DNA of 32,122 nt. It comes from an uncultured Muribaculaceae bacterium (GTDB taxonomy: Bacteria > Bacteroidota > Bacteroidia > Bacteroidales > Muribaculaceae). Both the position numbers and the translations under genes were made by a program. This document shows, piece after piece, positions 1 through 8,023 of this stretch. The stretch spans positions 1 through 32,122 of the forward strand of contig CAJUBM010000016.1 of assembly GCA_910584735.1 (NCBI GenBank). Direction: 5' to 3'. Within the stretch, counting starts at the first letter, position 1. The number at the start of each line of letters is the position of its first letter. The notes beneath the pieces were generated by a model. It saw only the letters and a list, made by a program, of their open reading frames with translations, was not told where the DNA came from and did no database searches.

Positions 1-219
1 CGCCGGACCTCCGGGACGGCAGGCCACCCGAAGAGGCGCAGCCATATAGACGCATCTTACAAGGCAATATCCTGATTTGATGTATGCTATATTTAACCAT
101 TGGGTGCGCCCCGTCTCTTCGGGTGGCCTGCCGTCCCGGAGGTCCGGCGCCACTATAGAGTTACCTTGGATAATATTTTTCATTGGAAGATTGGTGTCTC
201 TGAATTATGACACACCGCC
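1..219. repeat. Palindromic intergenic element, copy 1 (left edge cut by window)
   Basis: Two perfectly complementary 35-bp arms (1-35 and 115-149) enclose a 79-bp centre. The arms carry the family core CGGACCTCCGGGACGGCAGG and its complement. A conserved tail follows at about 154-219, running from TATAGAGTTACC to GACACACCGCC; the same tail occurs at copies 2, 3 and 4. The centre is clearly related to that of copy 3, sharing GTATGCTATATTTA. The element lies downstream of the mfd stop codon, so it could also end mfd transcription. Its left part lies outside the window. No convincing gene is present in this stretch. Confidence 0.93.
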
Positions 220-259
220 ATTTATCGTTAAACGGTGTCTGAACTGCATGGGCGTCACG

Positions 260-3200
260 TCAGGAAACGGGGAGGTCGCGGATGGAGGCGAGGATTGAGG
301 CGGCTTCCTTTACGGTGGGGACGCCGGTTATGGCGAAGGAGCGGCGCCCGGTGGCGGAGTTCTCGCGGATGCGTACACGTTTGGGGTTTAGCTGGAGGTA
401 AGTTATGAGACGTCCGAAAGCCGGTGACTGGTAGTAGGCCTTGTTGCTGTCGTCAACGAAATAGAGGTACATCAGTCCACCTTTCAGGGCTACTTTCTCC
501 ACGCCGAGCTGCCGGGCCATGCGCCGCAGACGCGGCACACGCACCAGTTCGAGGGTTACATCCGGAATCTTGCCGAAACGGTCTACAAGGCGGTCGCAGA
601 ACTCCTTGACATCGGCATCGCGCTCCAACGAGTCAAGCTCGCGATAGAGGGCTATACGCTCGCTCTCCTGAGGCACATAGGAGGCGGGCAGCAACAATTC
701 CAAATCAGACTCTATAACGCAGTCGGCAACATATTCCTCACCCCCTTCGCCGTCACCGGCGCGGGTAGCATCCTCCTCTGTGAGGACATCGGCGAACTCG
801 CTCGTACGCAGTTCGGTGACGGCCTCTTTCAATATCCGCTGGTAAGTCTCATAGCCCAGGTCGGCGATAAAACCGCTCTGCTCGGCTCCGAGGAGGTTGC
901 CGGCACCGCGTATGTCGAGGTCCTGCATGGCTATGTGTATTCCCGAACCCAGGTCGGAGAAGCTCTCTATGGCCTGTAGGCGACGCCGCGCCACAGGGGT
1001 GATATTCGCCCCCGGTGGCACCATAAGGTAACAGAACGCCTTGCGCGAGGAACGCCCCACACGCCCTCGAAGCTGGTGAAGCTCGCTGAGGCCGAAATTC
1101 TGGGCGTTGTTCACGATTATAGTATTGACGTTGGGCATATCTATCCCCGACTCAATGATAGTAGTGGCCAGAAGCACGTCATAGTCGTGGTTGGCGAAAT
1201 CTATGATGGCCTGCTCGAGTTGGTCGGGAGGCATCTGCCCGTGGGCCACTAATGTACGGGCATCAGGCACCACGCGTTTCACCATGGTCTCAAGCTGGTA
1301 AAGCCCTTCTATGCGGTTGTTTACGATGAACACCTGGCCGTTGCGCGACATCTCGAAATTCACCGCCTCGGCAAGCAGTTCGTCCGTAAGCGATGAGACG
1401 GAGGTAAGGATAGGGTAACGGTTGGGGGGCGGCGTATTGATATTGCTCAGGTCGCGGGCACCCATGAGGGAGAACTGCAACGTGCGCGGTATCGGGGTGG
1501 CCGACATAGTGAGGGTGTCTACAGAGGTCTTCATCTGTTTGAGCTTCTCCTTCACTGCCACGCCGAATTTCTGTTCCTCATCGATAACGAGCAGCCCGAG
1601 GTCTTTGAACTTCACATCCTTCCCCACGAGGCGGTGCGTCCCCACGAGTATGTCAATCTTCCCTTCGGCAAGGTCTGCGATAATCTGGCGTGTCTGTTTG
1701 GCCGTACGGGCCCGCGACAGATAGTCGACCCTCACCGGGAAATCTTTCAGACGTCCGGCAAAGGTGCGGAAATGCTGGTAGGCAAGAACGGTGGTAGGCA
1801 CCAGTACGGCCACCTGCTTCCCGTCGGCAGCCGCCTTAAGGGCGGCGCGCACGGCAATCTCAGTCTTGCCGAAGCCCACATCGCCGCATATGAGGCGGTC
1901 CATCGGGCGCGGGCTCTCCATATCATGCTTCACTGCCTGCGTCGCCGCAAGCTGGTCGGGTGTATCCTCGTAGATGAACGATGCCTCCAGTTCATGCTGT
2001 AGATAGGTATCGGGGGAGAACTGGAACCCCTGCTGTTCCTTGCGCGAGGCATAGAGCCGTATGAGGTCGCGGGCTATATCTTTGAGCTTGCTCTTTGTCT
2101 TCTCCTTCAGACGGTTCCAGGCCCCGGAGCCGAGTTTGTTCACTGCCGGCTCCACCCCCTCCTTGCCGCGATATTTGGCGAGTTTGTGGAGGGCGTGTAT
2201 CGACACGAAGATACAGTCGTTGTTCTTGTATACGAGCTTTATCATCTCCTGCGTGGAACCGTTGACATTCGTACGCAGCAACCCGCCGAAGCGTCCCACG
2301 CCGTGATCCACATGCACGATGAAGTCGCCAGGCTCTATGGCGGCAAGCTCCTTCATAGACAACGCCAACTTGCCGCTGCGGGCACGGTCGCTGCGGAGAG
2401 TGTATTTATGGAAGCGGTCGAAAATCTGGTGGTCCGTAAATACGCAGCAGCTTGTATCGTGGTCAACGAACCCTTCGTGCAACGTACCCGGCACATAGTC
2501 GAACTTTATCTTGTCGCCACGCTCCTCGAAAACAGCCCTCAGGCGGTCGGCCTGCTTCTCCGAGTCCGAGAGGATGAATATATTATATCCCTTTTTCTGA
2601 AATTCGAGGAACGAATCGGCTATAAGGTCGAAGTTCTTATGATAAAGGCCCTGTGGAGAGCAACGGAATGTAATAGAGGCAGATTCAGCCGGAGCATACT
2701 CCGAGGCCGACTGCGAGTTCTGGGCCGAGGAGAAATACAGGCGGGGAAGAGTTTCGAAGTCGGCAGCGAATTCATCCGCATCAACCACAAGGGAGAGAGC
2801 CGAGGAATCGCCGTCGCCGGCATAGGCCGCCGAGGCTGAAAATGACTCAGAGGCTATCTCGCGTACACGCTGAAGGAGGTGCGAGGCATCGCGCACAGCC
2901 AACAGTGAACCTTTGGGGAGAAACCGCAGCAGGCTGATACCGTTTTCCGTCCCGCCGGAGGCCATATTCGCCGCCACGGTGACAGTGTCGACCTTCTGCT
3001 CGGAAAGCTGGGTTTCTATATTGAACGAGCGTATCGACTCCACCTCGTCGCCGAATAGATCCACGCGGTAGGGAAGCTCGTTGGAATAGCCGAAAATATC
3101 GACTATAGAGCCGCGCACGGCAAAATGTCCCGGTTCGTAGACATAATCCTGACGGATGAACCCGTTGTCGAAGAGCCAGCGTTGCAACTGCTCCATGTCA

Positions 3201-3664
3201 AGAGTCTCGCCGGCCGAGATTCGGAAAGTATGCTCGCGCACACGGTCGTTCGGCGCCACGCGTTCGGCCACGGCCTCGGGGTAAGTCACCACGAAGCGTA
3301 GCGCCGGATTATCCCCCCACTGGCCGAGAGCCTCCGTGCGCAGCACCTGCGAGGGGGCATCCTGCTGGCCAAACTTTATATCTCTCTTGAACCCTGACGG
3401 AAAGAACAACACAGCCTCCTCCCCCACCAGGGCGCAGAGGTCCTGATAGATATATCCTGCGTCATCAACCGAATCGGCGATAACAGCCACCGGCCGATTC
3501 CCGGGACGGTCAAGCGCCGCCAGCATCACAGACGCCGCCGAACCGGCCACCCCGGTAACCCCCACCGGGCTTTCCGGCGCGTGGTAGGCCAATTCCACGG
3601 AGCGAGCCAACGCCTGCTTCCGCGCAGAGGTCAAAAAACCGTGTTGTAATTCTTTCAAAGTCAT
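260..3664 (-). CDS. mfd: Transcription-repair coupling factor Mfd
   Basis: The 1134-residue protein is a DNA translocase that removes RNA polymerase stalled at lesions and recruits UvrA for nucleotide excision repair. The N-terminal third is UvrB-like. A CarD-like RNA-polymerase-interacting segment is visible around residue 450 (GDFIVHVDHGVGRFGG). The SF2 motor has Walker A GDVGFGKTE near residues 592-599 and the DEEQ box near 696, followed by helicase motifs such as TMSATPIPRTLQ and QLRGRVGRS. The C-terminal TRCF domain follows. Length is close to the E. coli protein (about 1150). The start MTLKELQHGF is the first plausible Met. The gene stands alone between repeat copies 1 and 2; copy 2 occupies its upstream region, and I saw no clear TAnnTTTG promoter there. 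Confidence 0.97.
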   Translation of the reverse strand: MTLKELQHGFLTSARKQALARSVELAYHAPESPVGVTGVAGSAASVMLAALDRPGNRPVAVIADSVDDAGYIYQDLCALVGEEAVLFFPSGFKRDIKFGQQDAPSQVLRTEALGQWGDNPALRFVVTYPEAVAERVAPNDRVREHTFRISAGETLDMEQLQRWLFDNGFIRQDYVYEPGHFAVRGSIVDIFGYSNELPYRVDLFGDEVESIRSFNIETQLSEQKVDTVTVAANMASGGTENGISLLRFLPKGSLLAVRDASHLLQRVREIASESFSASAAYAGDGDSSALSLVVDADEFAADFETLPRLYFSSAQNSQSASEYAPAESASITFRCSPQGLYHKNFDLIADSFLEFQKKGYNIFILSDSEKQADRLRAVFEERGDKIKFDYVPGTLHEGFVDHDTSCCVFTDHQIFDRFHKYTLRSDRARSGKLALSMKELAAIEPGDFIVHVDHGVGRFGGLLRTNVNGSTQEMIKLVYKNNDCIFVSIHALHKLAKYRGKEGVEPAVNKLGSGAWNRLKEKTKSKLKDIARDLIRLYASRKEQQGFQFSPDTYLQHELEASFIYEDTPDQLAATQAVKHDMESPRPMDRLICGDVGFGKTEIAVRAALKAAADGKQVAVLVPTTVLAYQHFRTFAGRLKDFPVRVDYLSRARTAKQTRQIIADLAEGKIDILVGTHRLVGKDVKFKDLGLLVIDEEQKFGVAVKEKLKQMKTSVDTLTMSATPIPRTLQFSLMGARDLSNINTPPPNRYPILTSVSSLTDELLAEAVNFEMSRNGQVFIVNNRIEGLYQLETMVKRVVPDARTLVAHGQMPPDQLEQAIIDFANHDYDVLLATTIIESGIDMPNVNTIIVNNAQNFGLSELHQLRGRVGRSSRKAFCYLMVPPGANITPVARRRLQAIESFSDLGSGIHIAMQDLDIRGAGNLLGAEQSGFIADLGYETYQRILKEAVTELRTSEFADVLTEEDATRAGDGEGGEEYVADCVIESDLELLLPASYVPQESERIALYRELDSLERDADVKEFCDRLVDRFGKIPDVTLELVRVPRLRRMARQLGVEKVALKGGLMYLYFVDDSNKAYYQSPAFGRLITYLQLNPKRVRIRENSATGRRSFAITGVPTVKEAASILASIRDLPVS

Positions 3665-3686
3665 TTTTCCAAGAGATATTTAGGAG

Positions 3687-3987
3687 GGACAGTGTGTCAA
3701 AATTCCGATAATCGCTTTCCCACGAAAAATTAATTATCGGAGGTAACTTTACAATATAGCCGGATGGTAGTGGCGCCGAACCTCCGGGACGGCAGGCCAC
3801 CCGAGAAGGCGGAGCCGAAGAATGTTAGCTACCATTTCCGGAGAGGATAGTATTTTTGATTCGGCTGAAGCTCTTCGGGTGGCCTGCCGTCCCGGAGGTC
3901 CGGCGCCACTACCATCCGGCTTCTACCATACAGTTGACAAGAGATAATTTAAGGTGAAAGGCGGTGTGTCAAATCTGACACACCACC
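3687..3987. repeat. Palindromic intergenic element, copy 2
   Basis: The 50-bp arms (3759-3808 and 3871-3920) run from GCCGGATGGTAGTGGCGCCG to the complement and pair with a few mismatches. The centre resembles that of copy 5 (TAGTATT.TTGATTCGGCTG). A diverged inverted tail lies to the left (about 3687-3757) with its own inner repeat CCGATAAT/ATTATCGG. To the right, a short hairpin ends in GACACACCACC, so both flanks carry the tail's terminal motif. The element fills the gap between the mfd start and the 3' end of the secreted-protein gene, so it forms the mfd upstream region. Confidence 0.9.
3963..3984 (-). terminator. Perfect 9-bp hairpin, possible terminator
   Basis: GGTGTGTCA, a 4-nt loop AATC, then TGACACACC form a perfect stem. 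It lies about 90 bases beyond the stop of the minus-strand gene at 4076-5323. The T-rich stretch after it on the minus strand is poor, so intrinsic termination is uncertain. It may simply be two fused tail ends of the repeat family. Confidence 0.4.
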
Positions 3988-4075
3988 TTCGAGCAAAGTA
4001 AAGGATTCGTTTATTATTTAACGAGATGCTTTACAGAAAAAAATGCGGTATATGGCGCTTTACGCCGGGGATGTC

Positions 4076-5323
4076 TTAGCGGATAACCTTTGCTACCTTC
4101 GAACCCTGACGCATGATGAACAGGCCGCCCTCGGGGTTGCTGACGCGTACACCCTGGAGGTTGAAGTATTCAACAGGGGCGTTCTCGTCAGCCTCAACAC
4201 CGGCGATAGCGGTAGCAGCCTTGATTTCGATAGGATAGATAGATGCTGCGGGAGCATCGGCACCCTTCTTCTGGTAGTAGTTAACCACGCCGATGACGTC
4301 CTTGAGTTCGTCAGTCTCGGGAAGATCGATACCGAACTTGTTGTAACCGGCAATCTCGCCGCCCTGGCCTGTGATAACGAAGTCTTTCTCTACGATGTCC
4401 TTGATATCGCAGCCACGGATCACGATGTACTTGTTGCCCATAGTTGCGCCATCGATATCAGCGATAGCAACCTCGGCGGGTTCTACTGTGGCGCCGTCAA
4501 CACCTGCCTTGAAAGTTTCTTTAGCAGAACCGTCCTTGGGAAGTGAGAATTCGATGGTTGAGTAATAGTTTACGTAGTTACCGGTGAAGCCTGCGGGGAT
4601 AGACTGGCCGTTGGTGTAGGTCTGGCCAGTAGTTCCGTAGATAAGCATAGAGCCGGTGGCATCCTGTACATAAAGGTTAGTACCATTCTGGTAGCATACC
4701 TGCACGGGATTCTCGAACTCATAGAGAGCCTCGGTGTCGGCAGCAGCAAGCCATGCGGCGATGTTGGCAACCTTGACTGTCTTGGCAGGTTCCGGGGGGG
4801 TGGGAGTATCGCCTATCTCATCGGAAATAACGAGCTTGGAGAAACGGATCTGACCCCCGGTAGCTGTGGCTACGAACGGGTTCATACCATCGGCATACTG
4901 CCATGTGATGGTCTTCGCATCGCCGTCAGCAGTAACTGTACCCTTGTTATCCATTGGGGTAAACGCCATAGTCTTGTCCTTAGCTGTGGTCGTGAACACC
5001 ATCTGCTTCATAGTGCTTACTGTTGCGGGAGCGGTGATGGTGAGTTCCACGTTCTTGTACCAACGTACATGCTTTGTCTCTCCGAGAATGGGAGAGCAGT
5101 CATCGGTGGTGGAAGCAGCCTGCTTCATAACCACATTGAATGTAGTGCCGTCCTCTGCTGTCCAAAGGCCTGCAAGCTGCCATTTGGTTTTATCCCCATC
5201 GGTATAAGAACTCTGGGTGAACTTCGACATGTCAAGTTCAGCGGCGTTAAAGACATAATCTTTTGCGGAAGCTGCCGAAGCGATAGCTACGACACAACCT
5301 GCGGCGAGTAAAAATTTCTTCAT
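4076..5323 (-). CDS. Secreted two-domain protein with OB-fold-like domain and sorting-like C-terminus
   Basis: The 415-residue protein begins with a clear signal peptide (MKKFLLAAGCVVAIASAASA). I chose this Met because 22 residues before it, in the same frame, are polar and unlike a leader. Residues about 21-168 form a beta-rich domain. A proline-rich linker (DTPTPPEP) follows near 170-180. Residues about 181-375 resemble the OB-fold-like exported domains common in Bacteroidales (ANIAAWLAA..., NLYVQDATGSMLIYG). The C-terminus (EYFNLQGVRVSNPEGGLFIM) resembles a type A sorting tail, suggesting export and surface attachment. It lies 62 bases behind the 108-residue gene on the same strand, without an evident own promoter, so they probably share a transcript. 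Substrate or ligand is unknown. Confidence 0.85.
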   Translation of the reverse strand: MKKFLLAAGCVVAIASAASAKDYVFNAAELDMSKFTQSSYTDGDKTKWQLAGLWTAEDGTTFNVVMKQAASTTDDCSPILGETKHVRWYKNVELTITAPATVSTMKQMVFTTTAKDKTMAFTPMDNKGTVTADGDAKTITWQYADGMNPFVATATGGQIRFSKLVISDEIGDTPTPPEPAKTVKVANIAAWLAAADTEALYEFENPVQVCYQNGTNLYVQDATGSMLIYGTTGQTYTNGQSIPAGFTGNYVNYYSTIEFSLPKDGSAKETFKAGVDGATVEPAEVAIADIDGATMGNKYIVIRGCDIKDIVEKDFVITGQGGEIAGYNKFGIDLPETDELKDVIGVVNYYQKKGADAPAASIYPIEIKAATAIAGVEADENAPVEYFNLQGVRVSNPEGGLFIMRQGSKVAKVIR

Positions 5324-5385
5324 ATGAAATGTTTTTGTTTGGTTTGTGTTATTTATGTAGTTTTTTTGTTCTCTAAAATGCCATA

Positions 5386-5712
5386 TCATAGGGTCACCCT
5401 GCGGGTGATGGAGCCTGCGCGGAGTATGTAGATGCCGCGTGACGCCAGACGCAGGCGGTGCACTCCTGCCGGAAGGGTCTCCGTGGCTATTGGCTGCCCG
5501 AGTATCGAGAAGAGCTTCACCACCGTGGGACGGGCCACGTAAACAAATATATAGCCATCGGCCACCACGATTTCAGTCGATGATTCAGGCGTTACCGTCT
5601 GCACAACTTCGCGGGGCGGGTTGGCCACATGCTCCCACGCCGGAGGCCCCGCCGCAGCGGCCACCGCCGAAACCGCAAGGAGCAGAACCGCGATAAGGTG
5701 CTTTTTTGTCAT
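5386..5712 (-). CDS. Small exported protein, mostly sorting-like domain
   Basis: The 108-residue protein has a signal peptide (MTKKHLIAVLLLAVSAVAAAA), a spacer of about 30 residues, and then a domain that resembles only the C-terminal part of larger secreted proteins (VKLFSILGQPIATETLPAGV ... GIYILRAGS). In type IX systems such a tail normally follows a cargo domain; here there is essentially no cargo. It is the first gene of a two-gene minus-strand unit with the 415-residue protein and is preceded by a good promoter at 5769-5800. It could be a remnant of a longer protein or a genuine small surface protein. Reading frame, start and spacing look intact. Confidence 0.75.
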   Translation of the reverse strand: MTKKHLIAVLLLAVSAVAAAAGPPAWEHVANPPREVVQTVTPESSTEIVVADGYIFVYVARPTVVKLFSILGQPIATETLPAGVHRLRLASRGIYILRAGSITRRVTL

Positions 5713-5768
5713 CGTTCCCTGGAATAGATAGGTTTGGCCACGCTGCCGCGCACTATGCTACAGTCCCG

Positions 5769-5800
5769 CAAAATTATTAAATACTCCCGAATCTGCCAAA
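5769..5800 (-). promoter_or_regulatory. Bacteroidota-type promoter for the secreted-protein pair
   Basis: Read on the minus strand, TTTG (5800-5797) is followed after 20 bases by TAATTTTG (5776-5769). This matches the TTTG/TAnnTTTG layout of Bacteroidota sigma-ABfr promoters. The predicted transcript start leaves an untranslated leader of roughly 50 bases before the ATG at 5712. Confidence 0.75.
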
Positions 5801-5868
5801 TAAATCTCCCCCTCCTCCCCATTTTTAACAACATATCAATTCCCTTGGCAATGGCACTTAAAAATATC

Positions 5869-6098
5869 GCCGGATGGTAGTGGCGCCGGACCTCTGGGAC
5901 GGCAGGCCACCAGATGAGGCGGAGCCCTATATACGCATCTCATCGGACAATATTCTGATTTTCTGTATGCTATATTTAGCTATCAGTACACCCCGCCTCT
6001 TCTGTTGGCCAGCCGTCCCGGAGGTCCGGCGCCACTATAAAGTTACCTCGGATAATGTTTTTCGTTGGAAGGTTGGTGTCTCCGAATTTTGACACGCC
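5869..6098. repeat. Palindromic intergenic element, copy 3
   Basis: The left arm (5869-5920) starts GCCGGATGGTAGTGGCGCCG; the right arm (5995-6037) ends GGCGCCACTA. The stem is less perfect than in other copies. Both arms carry CAGA where the family has CCGA, a paired change. The centre is related to that of copy 1. The tail (about 6037-6098, TATAAAGTTACC to GACACGCC) points toward the DUF262 genes. The element sits between divergent promoters (5769-5800 minus and 6175-6182 plus). Apart from the two promoters, the 5713-6221 gap holds nothing else recognisable. Confidence 0.92.
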
Positions 6099-6151
6099 CT
6101 CATTATTATTGGCACTGCAAAACATTCATAAAAGAATAAAGCTATCCCGGC

Positions 6152-6182
6152 TTCAATATCTCACTGAGTTTTACTAACTTTG
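6152..6182 (+). promoter_or_regulatory. Promoter of the DUF262 gene pair
   Basis: TAACTTTG at 6175-6182 matches the -7 box TAnnTTTG. The upstream element is weak (TTC at 6152-6154, 20-base spacer). Transcription would begin near 6189, about 30 bases before the ATG at 6222. This rules out the in-frame TTG at 6180, which lies inside the -7 box. Confidence 0.65.
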
Positions 6183-6221
6183 CATATATCATCAAAACCT
6201 CGAACCGATTCATTTCACGAT

Positions 6222-8003
6222 ATGGGACAGATTAGACTGGAGACACGCCTTGTGGGCGACATAAAGGGCCGTTTTTTCCTGCCGGCCTACCAGCGCGGCT
6301 ACCGCTGGGGATTAGAAGAGGTACGGTTACTTCTTGACGACATTTTCACCAACGCCTCCAGGGCCTACTGCCTGCAGCCGGTGGTGGTGAAGAACCTCGG
6401 CGACCGCTACGAACTTATCGACGGACAGCAACGCCTTACCACCATCTACCTTATCTACGCCTACCTCCACCGCACATCGGGAGGCTTCCTCCCGGGCGCA
6501 AAATTCTCGCTTGAATATGACACGAGGGAGAAATCGGCGGAATTTCTAAAGAACATCGACCCGCAGATGGCCGACGACAACATCGACTTCTTCTTCATCT
6601 CGCAGGCATACAGATTCATAGAGGAGTATTTCGAGGAGAAGGGTGACAAGAAACAGTCGTTCCTCACCGACATCAACAAATTCTTCGACCAGACGGTGAG
6701 CGTCATATGGTACGAGGTGCCTGACGATGCCAGCGGCATAGACCTCTTCGAACGCCTGAACATAGGTAAGATTCCTCTTACATCCTCCGAACTGGTGAAA
6801 GCCCTGTTCCTGCGCGAGGACGCAGCCGGCGAGATGTCGGGGCGCCAGGAGGAGATAGCCCTTCAATGGGACAACATGGAACGCGACCTCAGCGACCCAT
6901 CGGTGTGGGCCTTCCTCACAAACGCCAAAGCCGAAGATTATCCCACGCGCATAGACCTGCTACTCGACCTAATGGCCGACAAGAAACGGGACACCCGCGA
7001 AAAATACCATACGTTCTTCTATTTCGACAAGGAGATAACCCGGCGCCGTCTGGAGGGACAGCCCCAGGCCCTGGACTTCACTTGGAAAGACATCTACCAT
7101 ACGTTCCTTACCCTGAAAGAATGGCACAACGACCATGACTTTTACCACAAGATAGGCTACCTTATATCATCTGGTTTCATGTCGCTGCGCGACGTCTACG
7201 AACTTTGGAAGGACGGCGACACACCGCGCCGCAAAGATGAGTTCACATCGGAGGTTGACAATGCCATACGCCGCAGCATCGCCTCATGCGCCGACCTCGG
7301 CTCCCTACGTTACGGCCCGGCCAAGGACAATGCCGCCATAGAGCGGCTGTTGCTGCTTATGAACGTGGAGACAGAGAGGAAGATGGATGCCGGACGACGC
7401 CGGTTCCCGTTCGACAAACACAAGGAGGGGGACTGGAGCCTGGAGCATATCCACGCCCGGCACTCCGAGGGTCTGGCCACCAACGAGAAACGCCGCGTGT
7501 GGCTGCGCGACCATGCCGAAAGCCTACGCAATCTCGCTTCCCCGGAGGGGAATGAGCTTGCCGCGCTACTTGACAACCTGGCCGAAAACATCGAACACAA
7601 TCCCGAGATAAGGCAGGTGAAGGAACAGTTCGAACCCCTGCGCGAACGCACCGTGAAAATGCTCAGCGACCCGGCGGACAACGATAACAACGAAGAAGAC
7701 TATCCCCACCGTCTCGGGAACATGGCCCTTATTGACCGGCGCGACAACACGGCCCTGAGCAACTATGTCTTCGATGCCAAGCGCGACAAAATAATCAACC
7801 TCGACCGTGACGGCAGATACATCCCGGTCTGCACCAAGATGGTGTTCTTCAAATATTACTCCTCGGGCGACACCCACCTCCACTTCTGGGGCGATAAAGA
7901 CCGCAAATCCTATTTCAGCGCCATAGAGGAAATCCTGGCCGACTACCTCCCGGCCCCAACGGAGGACACTACCGACAACACCGCTGACAACGCCACAGCA
8001 TAA
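6222..8003 (+). CDS. DUF262/DUF1524 protein, GmrSD-like putative restriction enzyme
   Basis: The 593-residue protein has the two DUF262 signatures: LPAYQRGYRW (residues 20-29) and DGQQRLTT (67-74). This domain is the GmrS-like part, linked in characterised relatives to nucleotide binding or hydrolysis. The C-terminal region fits DUF1524, an HNH-type nuclease (GmrD-like): LEHIHAR with His409 and His411, then HRLGNMALIDRRDNTALSNY from His496. Known GmrSD enzymes cut phage DNA with modified bases; that role here is inference. A second DUF262 gene follows after 20 bases, so the two are almost certainly co-transcribed. The start is the ATG after the promoter at 6175-6182. Codon use resembles neighbouring genes, so there is no obvious sign of recent foreign origin. 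Confidence 0.88.
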   Translation: MGQIRLETRLVGDIKGRFFLPAYQRGYRWGLEEVRLLLDDIFTNASRAYCLQPVVVKNLGDRYELIDGQQRLTTIYLIYAYLHRTSGGFLPGAKFSLEYDTREKSAEFLKNIDPQMADDNIDFFFISQAYRFIEEYFEEKGDKKQSFLTDINKFFDQTVSVIWYEVPDDASGIDLFERLNIGKIPLTSSELVKALFLREDAAGEMSGRQEEIALQWDNMERDLSDPSVWAFLTNAKAEDYPTRIDLLLDLMADKKRDTREKYHTFFYFDKEITRRRLEGQPQALDFTWKDIYHTFLTLKEWHNDHDFYHKIGYLISSGFMSLRDVYELWKDGDTPRRKDEFTSEVDNAIRRSIASCADLGSLRYGPAKDNAAIERLLLLMNVETERKMDAGRRRFPFDKHKEGDWSLEHIHARHSEGLATNEKRRVWLRDHAESLRNLASPEGNELAALLDNLAENIEHNPEIRQVKEQFEPLRERTVKMLSDPADNDNNEEDYPHRLGNMALIDRRDNTALSNYVFDAKRDKIINLDRDGRYIPVCTKMVFFKYYSSGDTHLHFWGDKDRKSYFSAIEEILADYLPAPTEDTTDNTADNATA

Positions 8004-8023
8004 CCCACACACAGCCTGCAAAA

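Noticed and set aside
77..298. 73-residue open frame over repeat copy 1
   Set aside because: It lies within the palindrome and its tail, with no protein-like pattern; it is a chance frame.
2186..2839. 217-residue open frame opposite mfd
   Set aside because: It is antisense to a well-supported gene in GC-rich DNA, with no recognisable domain.
3510..3800. Minus-strand open frame starting MACRPGG across repeat copy 2
   Set aside because: It reads through the palindrome arm into mfd in another frame; the same MACRPGG start recurs at 31789-32112 over copy 6, so it is a by-product of the repeat.
6060..6098. GAATTTTG in the repeat tail as a promoter for the DUF262 genes
   Set aside because: It lacks the leading T of TAnnTTTG and has no well-spaced TTTG; the better box at 6175-6182 explains transcription.
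6180..6221. Upstream TTG start for the first DUF262 gene
   Set aside because: The TTG is part of the -7 box TAACTTTG, so it would not be in the transcript; ATG 6222 is preferred.
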